Source: Sipunculus nudus
Taxonomy: Eukaryota; Annelida; Sipuncula; Golfingiida; Sipunculidae
Direction of reading: 5' to 3'
DNA: 64,000 bases
Assembly: GCA_026874595.1 (NCBI GenBank)
Contig: CM049306.1
Span: 74,215,642-74,279,641 of the forward strand
Every line of letters begins with the position of its first letter. Position 1 is the stretch's first letter. The notes beneath the pieces were generated by a model. It was not told where the DNA came from. It saw only the letters and a program-made list of their open reading frames with translations, and made no database searches. This document shows positions 50,133 through 61,150 of the stretch, one piece after another. Made by a program: the position numbers and the translations under genes.

Positions 50133-51026
50133 GTAATGTGATTGTTTACTTTATATAATGGTGCAGAATCCATTCTTATGTTATATTCATCAGGGTATCT
50201 CAAATTCTTTTGTCTATTTTAGCATTTAAATCCATATTGAAAGTGATAGTGGTTTAGTTTGTCATTGGCTGGTGACAGTCTTTTTTGTAATGTAAGCCTA
50301 CTGCAACTGTTAATAAAATGCAAGTGAGCCTGGTGGAATTAAATCATGCTTAAAACCATTCATTATTCAGAGGTTAATTTGGAATTATTTACTTGTGTAC
50401 ATACTGTTTCATCTCCTGTTCAAAGATAAAAACATGATATAAATTTGTGTTTTGCACAGAAGTGTAATTGAAATTTGCTTCAATAGTTCTGCTTGAAATT
50501 TACTCTTTGCTAACACCCTTGTCCACCTAATAATCACAGTTTTTCTTTCAAATTTATTGAATAACCAACAAATATTCAACTTTAATCACAAGGTAGTGTT
50601 GTGACTTGTGATACCTTAAATATAAAATAGATGAGTTTACTTTGTGAGAATTTTCTTTGAAGATATGTTAAAATGGTACCATTTGTACTAGCTATACCTG
50701 TTTTCACTGGATATTGAAGAGATTTATGTGTGAAGTAACAAAGTTTGAGTGAATGTGATACATACAAATACTGTTGTGATATTGGCTAATGCTGTCAATG
50801 ACCTGTTATTATACCACATCTCTTTTTTGTCATATTTTATTTTATATTCATTGTATGGAACCCGTACAGGGAAGAGCAATATTTTTTTTTGGTCAGAAAT
50901 TGCCAAATATTTCTGTTTCCCCAAGGGGGAAAGGGGCAATCATGAATGTATTTTACAAATATTGCAAAAAAATAAAAGCTGAACAGGGTAGAGGAATAGA
51001 TTTTAATCTCTGGTTTGTCATTTCAG
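50133..51026 (+). other. intron between exons 4 and 5
   Basis: Non-coding, AT-rich. Overlapping frames near 50750-51037 are extensions of the next exon or chance. Confidence 0.7.
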
Positions 51027-51372
51027 GGGGACAGTGATGAAATCCAGATTTTCATGCCCGGAGAAAACAAAAGCCCGGAAACACAAAATACAGAGGAACC
51101 AAAGATAGAGGAAGTCACAGAAGGCAGCAATGAGACCAGCCCTTCAAGCGCCGACACCCCCTCACAGGAACGCTCTAGCACAGAGAGTAACATAGATCCC
51201 AGCCTGGAGCTGCCCCCTGGTGGAGGTGAACCAGATGAACTCCAACCAAGTGCCATTGAAGACTTAGCAGCAGTATCAGATTCTTTGCCTGCTGATTCTA
51301 TGAATAACTTTTTGGACCCGTGCCAGGCAAAGGAGATTGGGTTGGAGAATGAACAGTTTATACCTGGGGAAA
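51027..51372 (+). CDS. TACC: TACC exon 5: acidic Ser/Pro/Glu-rich segment
   Basis: The acceptor is GTCATTTCAG and the donor is GGGGAAA|GTAAGT. It enters in phase 0 and leaves one base. It encodes 115 acidic residues, opening GDSDEIQIFMPGENKSPE and closing ENEQFIPGE. The two 'F(M/I)PGE' ends (IFMPGENK near the start and FIPGE at the end) are similar to each other. The exon has Ser/Pro sites and is low complexity. The frame continues open past the donor to a stop at 51570, but the text changes to AT-rich intron. The next exon must begin with two bases to complete the codon; I found no convincing one in the window. Confidence 0.85.
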
Positions 51373-53990
51373 GTAAGTATTCTTTTAATAGTCTTTGTTG
51401 TTGTAAAGAATTCAGACTGAAATCTTGTGTGATCTCTTTCTTGTTTACATTTATATTAGATTTCAGACAAATTCTGACACTTCTTTCATTAGATCACAGG
51501 AAATATCTTGCTCAGCTTTCATTTGATCTTAACCAAAATTTCAACACTGTCTACAGAGAGGGCTTGCTGTAGGTTATAGGTTAACTTTGTAGAACTGAAA
51601 ATTAATATACAAATGTTTGACTTTAGAGAATCTATCAACATGAGGGGGTTCTAGGTGCCACATGTTATAAGCAAGTGGATTTAAACAAAACAAACAGCCT
51701 GTGTGCAGTGGAATCAGCATTTTCAGGCCTATTTTTTTATGAAAGGTTCAAGTGATACATCTTTAGTTAATAGATCTATGTCAGATATAGGAATATTTCC
51801 CTTTAAGTATTAAAGGTAAGCAAAGGATCTATTGGAATGCTTTCACTTTGTTTTGCGGGATGACAAATACTTGTGTAAATTTATATCTACAGGTGTAAAT
51901 AATTCTACTTACTTGTACACTAATGGTTCTCTTCCTCTTCCAGACTCTTCACACATTGTTTTCACAAATAATGTAACAGAGATAAGCATTATCAGTGTTT
52001 CACAAAAGTATTTAAGGTGTACTATTTTTGTCAAGTCATCACAAAATGACTTTTATGTGCAACACAAAGGGATTTCTACCTAAAATTCCATTCATAAATG
52101 CAGAGATCATACCTGTGGCTTTCAAAAAGCATCTGCTCCATTTTGACATTAATTTACATTTTTTTTTTAAATTTGTTTAAACAGACTATCAGTTAAATAT
52201 ATTTCTAACATGAATGGGAATTTTCATCATGCCCAAAAGTTGTGGTAAAGTTACCTTGATCCTGAATGGCAGGCTGAATAAATAAACATACAAACTATAT
52301 GCCTTTACTCTACCTGTAAAAGGGTCATCCTAATATTTATCCTAGTTTATCATCATGAATGGCTGGGTTGGCCGTTTCATTTTAAAGCCGGGATGTATGA
52401 GGATAGATGATAGACCTGATCTGTTACTTTCATGAATATAGAGATAAACTGTATGATACACATAGATGTCAGTTTTATTCTGTATTCCTTGATTGAAAAG
52501 TACAATGGGCTTGAATATCAGATGGTTTATATGAGGGGACAAGACAGGTGATTGTGTGATCAGACCCAGGATAACCAGATTATTGATGGCTGGTCCAGGA
52601 AGCCCTGGCAGTGAGTGAATACCACTAAGATGCACAGGCACAGGAACAAGTGCTGAATTTATTCAGTAGATAGGTCCACAGGGTCCACAGTCATAGAGCC
52701 AGTTCTGTGGTGATTCCCTGGAGACAACTTATATAGGGTCTGTTAGACTTGGTTCTATCCACCTTTGCTGCACTGAAGTGCTGTTGCTTAAAGATGTATT
52801 AAGGCTAATAATGTTTCACAAGGTAAGAAAGCTGCCTATTTCTTTACTAAATTTTCTTTCTTTTATAAGTTTTATCTTATGAGGTAGCAGTTAAAAAATG
52901 GTAAAGACTTAGATGTCTGTCCCACTGTAACCAGCGAATGCTTTATACTTAAGTTGTTTAGGTAAGATGATTTTTATGTACTTAAAGTATAAATAAATGC
53001 CTTCCAAGAAGATAGACTGAAGATATGTAACTGTGAAGCATATTACTGTTATAAAGCAAACATTTAGGGCCTGTATTTTAATCATGCCTCAGAATTGATC
53101 AGATACGAGTCATCACATCTGTCTGATAAACATGCTCAAGTTTGATTTAATTTAATGTCTGATAGGTTTTAACCTTTCTCTTTTAACCTGAGTACAAATG
53201 AGGGACACAAGACCCCCTTAGAATTCTTTTTGTCAAATATTCCCTAGCTGCTGGTAACATATTAGTCTTAATATCCAAGCACTATACACCTGTCACAAGC
53301 AATGCAAGTCATTATTCCAATCACTCACTGATATTACAGTTGATATCAGTAGACTAAGCTTCATTTTCTAGTGTAACACAAAATTTTCCTTAGAAAATTG
53401 GAATTAGGGTTAACCAGAAATGTTTCTCATACCACACCTTATTTTACACCTTATTTTGTTATATGTGTGTAGTGTTATCATGGCTATTTTCAACCACAAG
53501 TGACTAAGTCTGATTATTATGACTGGTGGCCACACAGAATATTTTCTTCAACAAGAAGACCTAGCATTGGACCAGTGTTTCAACAGGCTTTAAATCACAG
53601 ATTGTTCATTTTTCCTTGAATTTTCAGAATAATAAAACTTGAAAAGAGTGGTAATATTTATTTGCAGCCCTAAGCAACAATTAAAAATGCTTTAATCATT
53701 GTAAACTAGTAAATAATATTCTGTTTATTATGAAAGCTTTTAAGGGTCAGGTGTGTACATACTACATACACAATATTGATGCATTATATACATAATATTG
53801 ATGCATTATAAAAGAAGTATAGTTTACATATGTCTACTGCAGTATTTCTCATATTGAAGAAAATGTAAAGATCCTCATTGTTCTGAATACCTCATTAACC
53901 CAGACCATTGACCCTCCCACGTTTTAATACCAAGGCTTTTATAAAGAATGCAAAGGCTCTCTATAAATCAATTAGATGAACAGCATGAAA
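51373..53990 (+). other. intron, nothing recognised
   Basis: AT-rich, with only short frames and no repeat of note. Confidence 0.6.
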
Positions 53991-54450
53991 TCTATGGATT
54001 GTGGACACATGGAATTAAGATAACATTCCTCTTAGTGGCCCCTTGGCTAACCAGGCCCGCAGGAGTGTGTCTGGTGTCTGGGTTGACCTTGTCCTTATTG
54101 CCCTGTAGCTCCTGTTTATTTATGATGCAGCTGGTGTGAGGCATCCCTGCCTTATTTTGATAGTGTTGCATCAAATGATGTCATATGGTAACCTTTCCCA
54201 GCATTAAAATACCTCGGAAGCAGCCTTTAATGAGTTTGATAATGCAGCTGAGATGTGAAATATTCATGGTCCAGCCTCCACAACTACATGTAGATGGATC
54301 GCAGCTGGCCCAGCCCCAAGCATTATTTTATTGATCTGAAGGGCTGAGGCTGATTCCAGCAGGGCCACTGCGGTGGTGACTGTCCTTATTTGTAACTATT
54401 GATTGAGACAGTCAGAACAAGCTTCAGGAAAACGACCTTAAAATGTGAAC
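53991..54450. other. compositionally distinct intronic patch
   Basis: Less AT-rich, non-repetitive sequence with several CAGCTG/GCAGCTG E-boxes (about 54126, 54244, 54301) and an ATTCATGGTCCAGCC segment. It has no frame of note. It looks like a possible conserved regulatory element, but cross-species comparison would be needed. Confidence 0.25.
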
Positions 54451-57400
54451 CAGTCGGCTTACGATGTGGAGATAAACTTGGATTTTTATTACCCTCCTAT
54501 TCTGTCAGGTAAATGAACGTTTATATTGTTTATGTTAATGGATCAGGAGATTTAACCCCTCAGGCTGTATCCAGTATTTGAACTGCTTGTTTATTATTGT
54601 GGTTACCGAAAATCATGTGTGAGTTTTCTGCCAACCTTATGAACACTTGCGGATGAAACAGACATTTCATTCAATGTAGCGTGCTGGGATTATTTGAATT
54701 TCTGTCATTGTGATTGTTCACTGTATACAGGTAGCTGTGCCGAATTTTTAAGGTTGGCAATACAGTAGAGCATACCAGAGAGATCAATGTGTCACATTTA
54801 TCAATGACACGGCCTGTGTAGTTACTAGTAGTTCTACCTGACATTGACAATAGGATATTTGCTGCAAACTGAATCCTGTAATTTCACCCTGTACCAGTTT
54901 TGACATATTCTTGGAAAAACAAAATTGAATATTATATCATGTCAACATGAATAAAACTGATTAACCAGTTGTTGCTATTGAGTATGAGTCATATGCCTGT
55001 TTATTGCAGCCAAGTTTTTTAATTTATGTCTGTGAAAATATAGAAAATGTGGGAATTTAGTATATTTTCATCTGTGGCCAAGTGATCAACAAGGGGTGGT
55101 TTCCTGTTTGAGAAAGTTTCAAGTTCTCTCCTTATTCCAGATTTTGGTGTTGACAAAATTTTATAAGGGTTAAGCAAATAAATTGATATTGAGATCTCCC
55201 TACTAAGGTATGATTGGCCATATTAAATGCTGTAATGCACAAGTCCCACAAAAACTTACATAATATATCATTATTTTGGTTACACAAATTATTTAATTCC
55301 ATTATGAGATAAAGATGTCCTCTGCTTACGTTTTTGTTGACAATTTGACATATGAACCAAGCCATTTGTGCATTCATCCATAATCTCAATACTTAACCAA
55401 GATATGTGATAACATTGATGATTTGTCTGAGTAAACTTAATGTTCATCATAATGACCTTTTACTTACTTTTATTTTCAAAGGAAGAAACATTGATTTTTG
55501 TTGTTGTTTACTTTCATGATGTTGACAGTTCAGGATATGCTATTAAGGGTAACTCTGGGAAATTCAGTGCTCTGCATAACCCATAATATTATAGCTCAGT
55601 TACTATGAAAAACATCACCTCAGATTATAATAACAGGGCTTCCTCTGCCTCCCATGATTATCATTTACATTTTCCTGTGTTTACCTGTTAAAATTTGTCT
55701 CCAATAATTTCCTATGTTTTCCAGCATGAAGACCATAATCCCCTGTGTCTTCTTATATTGTTTCATTGTAATTCCATGTTTCTGATACAACTGTTATTAT
55801 TGAATAATTTTTGTGATATAGAAGTTTAGTATAGAAAATATTCAGCAACTGTAAGAACTGTGTATATATGTAAGTGTTGCAGTTACCCAAAAACAGCTCT
55901 CTAACTATTTAAACAGAACTTTAGATGCTGCCTGGAGAACACCTGATCATAGTAAATAACCAACTACAACAAGATAATAAATTGTACATGGAAAATCCCT
56001 ATATTTTTCCTACATTTCCTTTACTCCTTAGTATTTTTCCTCGTTCCTGTATTTCTCCAGGAGCCTTGATGGAGCCCTGTTATAAGAAATAAGTAGGACC
56101 AATTTTTTGTGCTGAATGCTATAGCCTGTGTGGTTTTCCTAGTTAGAGAAGAAACTATATTTTATAATATTTTGGACAACATAAGATCATTAAGACAGTT
56201 TAAGCTGTTATTTCAAATATTAAACTCCAGCAGTAGTACAGGGTCTGTAGTCATTGCATAATGTTTAGTTTAAACAAGAGAAGACCAATCACCTGTAATA
56301 TCAAAACATGAACACATTGAGCCCCAGATAAAAAATACATCTGGTCCTGTCTAAAACTGAGCCAGTCCACATTAGAATTTTAATCTTGGCAGATCAAGAT
56401 TACAATACATCCTCTCAGCTGATATGTATGCCTACATGCAGGCTAATAATGTCATAATTCTGTCGCCTACATGTCTGTATAGTAACTTAGGAATTAAGTT
56501 TTTTTTTTTAAGTAGACGTAGACTTTTCTCTAGTTTTCTAACATAATTTATATATAAGCACACATTTCCACACTGCAGCTCCAAAGTTTAAAACAAAAAT
56601 TTACAATCCATTATGGCACTGCAAGATCGATCATCGGATCATTTGCATCAACCCGACCGATAATCGATTATAACTGATCATCTACCCATCACTTATGAAT
56701 GATACTGTTGTTAAGTCATTGACAGATAGTGTTATGCTACCAGGTAACCTTATAAACCAAAAGATGCCCTTATCTTTCTTACCTGTGAGATAATGCTCTT
56801 CTTAACCTTTAACCCTGATGTACTGTGGAGGGGTAGAGGTAAAAAAAAAATGTGATTGTGTCTGTCATCAATAAAGCTACTGTAGAGTCCTTCAGGAGTC
56901 TCCTTCTGTGATGTCAAGGTTGATAAGCTGTTTCAATACATGATTTACACAAACAGGACCTACTTGGAGAGTAGTATTAATTGAACAAAGGGATTTGTAA
57001 GCTGATTATAGCCCACAGGATGAAGCATGTGCAGACAAGCATCAGTTATATATACAGCAGATGCTTTAATTATTGGTATCAGTGGTGGAAGCAGTTTTTT
57101 TTTGCACAATAATGAGTAATTTCCTTTAATACACAATACTAATTATACACAACAATGTGGTCAAAAGTGAGTGTTGCTGTACAAAATATTATCATTATTA
57201 TGAGAAATTACTTTATTTCTGATTCTGTGTCCCAGTAGTTTTTGGATTCTTAAGGACACTTTGGCTAGTTTCTCTTGCAATTGTGACATGATTTACTTTA
57301 TGTTGAGATTCTTTTTCTTTCATTTTGATTAATATGTGATTTCTACATGTTGGTCCTGATAACATTAAACTTGTAGGGAAGCAAAGAAATATAACATGAT

Positions 57401-59279
57401 ATTATACTGCACAAGGAGAATGTCTTTTTGTTGTCTATCATTGTAGTTTAAAACAGTGGGATAATAAAAGATATTTGAATTGAATCAATTTATCTCTCCT
57501 TTGTGGAATTAATAATAATAAACTAGAAATCCGTATCCTAAGGAATGCAAGCCTCAGCCATGTGTTTGCATTGACTTATTCAGCCCATATTCGCAGGTTT
57601 ATTCAAACATACTGATAAGTGACACAACATTTGTTAATCTTCCTTGATAACGTTCCTGAATCCGGAGCATGTGCCAAATTCACACCAAATTTAACTAATT
57701 CATCCTTACCCCACTCCCATAAAGCCCAGAAAATTTCATGAAATTTGGTTCATGATTGCAGGAGTTGCATTGTGAACAACAAACGCACACACGTGAACAG
57801 GTATGAATGCATAAACTCCTGGTGGATGGAAAAATTTGTGCTACTATATAATTCAGGTCATTACTATTCATTATTATGTCTCCGAGCTACTTCTAAAGCT
57901 GAAGGTATGTGGTCAGTATCGGAACCCATTGTACTGAAATGTAAATGTGTGGAATTTCTGACAGTAAATCAGGATTAAAATGGTTTTTTGATGTACAAGA
58001 AATAAGCTCAGAAAATAAACCAGTTGTGGGTGTGTTTATTATGATAATCTGGTTAGTCAGGACTAGTGGAACAGTTTGCTACCAGATGAGTCAGATCAGT
58101 TAGCTTGCAGTTGCTGGTTCAGTTACTTGCAGTTTCACCAGCCTACCAAGTATACCTTCCACCTGACGTTTTGGTCATACCACAGTGAATATATTTTTGT
58201 CCAACTGTCACTGTGTTTGTACACAGGATCACCACAAAACCTTATGGATCTCTGATATTTCATGGAAAATCTACTTAAGGCAAGGATGACTTTTCATTTG
58301 TTGACTTGTGTCTATATATCGTAATATGATAATGTGGTACTGGTAGGTAGATATGCTGCTTTGCTTGTCTTACCTATACCTAAAATGCCTTCATTATATA
58401 TGATTTAGTAGAAGGGCAATGGAGAGCCCCTTCCCCCCCCCCCCCCCAAAAAAAAATATGTATATGTATAATGTAATTTATTATAATTATCATGCACTTT
58501 CATAGATTTATAACTCATCTATTTCTTTGATTGTGTGTTCAGATCAAAGCAGGATACATATTTTCAGTCAGTCTGAACATTTTGTGTTTTGTACCATTTA
58601 TAAAATGAGTAATAAGGGTAGATATTTAACAGAAACATTGCCTTTGCCCCTGTCTGGGCATCAGTAACTTATTCTTGTAGGGTTGTCAATTCTAAGGGAT
58701 GTCACAACTTCATTTCATTCTCAGTTATCAAATCATGATTTGATGCACCAACTTGTATTTTTCTGTAGAGCTGTTAACCTTCTTCTAAAAAAGCAGATTA
58801 CACTAGTATTATATATTATAATAAAATTTTATGAGAACAGAATCATTTTTAACCTGTTCATATACTAGGTGCCACCAAGGTTTTAATCTGCACTTGAATT
58901 TTATCGGCTCAAAATCAGGTGCTGTTAATAAGTTTTGTGTGTTTGGAATCTCTGCCTCCTAATTAAAATTCATAAAATTTCCAGTTAACTGTAACACTGG
59001 AGCATTCTTTTCAAAATTCTGCAGGTCTTGTTTGGACTGTCAAATATGTTGACATGTGGAGAGTGAAGTTTGCCACTTTAATTAAAGAACTTATTCAAGA
59101 GACTTCATCAGGTCATTAAAAAAAACTGGAGGCTTTTCTGAAGTGATCTGGTTTCATTGAGTGTGATACTTGTCTGCTGAAAAGTTTACTAGTATTTGAA
59201 AAGTGAACTATACGTGTGTAGTTAATCAGTAAAAATCACATAGCTGAGGGACCAAGATTAAAGACAGATCATCAGAGAA
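54451..59279 (+). other. intron, nothing recognised
   Basis: AT-rich. A C run followed by an A run lies at about 58434-58457. Possible acceptors at 55140, 56578 and 57760 were examined for a next TACC exon; in the required phase each meets a stop codon without a suitable donor. Confidence 0.55.
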
Positions 59280-60420
59280 CCGTGAAGTACTTGCTACTGT
59301 ATTCAAACCATATTCAATTGTAAACATTTTGAATGCACACAGGTATGTGTCAGTACTTGTCCCCACTGCCTCCTTGGTAAGCCGGCCATGCTTTACTTTC
59401 TGCTGTGTGTGGTACCGGTATCAATACAAACCAGGCATTGGTTGGTCCAACAGGCTTAGTCCTCTACACAGGTAATGCGTCAAATCTGTTTGTACAGGAG
59501 CCTCTTGGAGGCTATTTGAGACTTGGTGTAAGTAAACTACATCTGGCAACTGTGCCACGCAGGTTAACAAAATGCCAGATTAATATGAGAATATACACTG
59601 GTGGCTTGTACATGATGACCTGCCTCTCACTTCATAACACAGCAGCAGGCTCACAGAGCTAGTGAGGAGCTTGGTTTGTGCGCATTGATTGGACTTGTTC
59701 TGCGTTTGAATGGTTGTACCAAAGTTTCTGTGTTGGGATTTCTCCTGAGTGGATTGGCAACAGGGTTAAGTAGATATATTAGTCAGCGAGGATCCTTGTT
59801 AAAACAGTCGCTGTTTATGACCCTGTGTTATTGAGGTCTGGATGGTTTTCCAGCTCTTGGCAGCAAGCTGAAGAATTGACTGCTGTGATCAATGGCAGGG
59901 TAACATGTCACGTACGTGCTGCTCCAAGAGAGTGGACTTAACAGGAACATGAACCACACACTTGATGCCAGTCTGTAATCCAGTAACAGGTACCTGTGTG
60001 CTTGTATACACCCTGCATATCACAACTATTGATGTTCCATGTATGGAAGAGTTAGAGTTAATATACCTGATGGTGATTACACAGCAAGCTTGGCTGTCAT
60101 GGCTTGCCACAGTGCTGCTGCAGCCCCAGTGAAACCTGTGCATAATTAATAATACTTTATGACTGGCATCATACAGATTTGACAGTATGTGACAAAATTG
60201 TGCTGTGGTGTACTGTAGCTGGTTTAAATGCCAGTGTGCAGTGACTGACTGGTCAACTATCCTTCCAGCATCACCAATTGCTGTAGTGTCCTTTGCATTA
60301 AGCACTCTTAGTTTGCTGTTGTTGATACCTGGTCAGCTGTTGTTGGTACCTGGTTGGCTGTCGTTGATACCTGGTTGGCTGTTGTTGATACCTCAGAGCT
60401 GGATTATGTGAGGCACTGGT
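59280..60420. other. less AT-rich intronic patch
   Basis: Non-repetitive sequence with more G+C than its flanks, similar in character to 22.5-23.2 kb. It contains an 85-codon plus frame (59405-59662) and a 138-codon minus frame (59889-60305), neither of which I recognise. It may be regulatory or an alternative leader exon. Confidence 0.25.
60319..60401. repeat. 21-bp tandem repeat, four units
   Basis: TTGTTGATACCTGGTTGGCTG is the approximate unit; four copies lie in a row with few changes, the last cut short. Confidence 0.9.
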
Positions 60421-60671
60421 GATAACGATGTGATGAGAGCACGACATCGTCCATCACAACCATGCTGGGAAAGCATGGCTATAAGAACTTCAGGATACAA
60501 AAAAACCCTGGTGGTGTTACAGGGAAAGGTTGCATGAAAGGTAAATGATCAGTTGATATAACATTATTTATTGTACAAAATTATATGGTATTAGGAGAAA
60601 CAGTTAGATATGAATGATGGTTACAGGCTGGGTATGATCATAAAAACATTGTCATACATCAATTGCAGTGA

Positions 60672-61150
60672 TGTAGGACTCTAGTTCACACTTGGACTCG
60701 AGTTTGGACTAGAGTCCACTCTTTAAGAGACTCAGACTTATACTATAAGGACTGGATAAATCAGGCCCAGTCCATCTCGAGTATTGTAGAAAAAGATAGC
60801 CTCTTTCAAACACTGAGGACTTAAATTACTTAGATTACTGATAGAATATTACAAAAAGGGCTATATATAGCTAGATTTAGCTTTGCATCATTAGACAAAT
60901 GTATTTTTTATATTCAGTTAAAAAGCATTCTTGTGATAAAATTAACATAAAAAACACAATTGCTAATATCAGATTTCCCTTTTAATAAGGAAATTTTTAT
61001 TAGACTCATATTTGGACTTTGGCTTCCATATGACTGGAAGATCATTGACTTGGACTCAAATCTTAAGGGCTTTGACTTAGATTCTTACTTAAGTGGCCTG
61101 GACTCAGATTTTTACTCGGACTTGGACAGTGTTGACTCATGAAATCCTAC
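60672..61150. mobile_element. possible short DNA element with ACTTGGACTC repeats
   Basis: Both ends carry many copies of GGACT/ACTTGGACTC-like text (60676-60760 and 61045-61140), facing each other. GTAGGACTC at about 60673 is matched by GAAATCCTAC at about 61142 in reverse complement. The pattern resembles hAT-type subterminal repeats such as those at 19.6-20.6 kb. No transposase is visible. Confidence 0.35.

Larger units (their letters stand above)
10130..51372 (+). other. TACC: TACC family gene, partial (3' end beyond window)
   Basis: This span holds all coding exons I could link. The exons carry two copies of the family's SDP-type motif (RGSYNIDxD...NPF), long acidic Ser/Thr-rich segments and short basic Pro-rich segments, as in animal TACC proteins, which bind microtubules and centrosomes with XMAP215/chTOG and Aurora A. 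Phases agree across every junction: 10130-10318 and 23212-29997 both leave in phase 0, 38072-38262 leaves two bases, 40253-40783 leaves two bases, 50051-50132 leaves phase 0, and 51027-51372 leaves one base. The conserved C-terminal coiled coil was not found before 64000, so at least one more exon must follow. The family call is from recognised motifs; the splice chain is inferred from consensus sites and phase. Confidence 0.88.

Noticed and set aside
55143-55180. Acceptor-like TTATTCCAG as the next TACC exon
   Set aside because: In the required phase it reaches TAA after eight codons with no donor before it.
57760-57800. Acceptor and donor pair that might bound a next TACC exon
   Set aside because: In the phase required after exon 5 it meets TGA within five codons.
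59889-60305. Minus-strand 138-codon frame
   Set aside because: No known motif, no clear splice or promoter context; kept only as a note on the surrounding patch.
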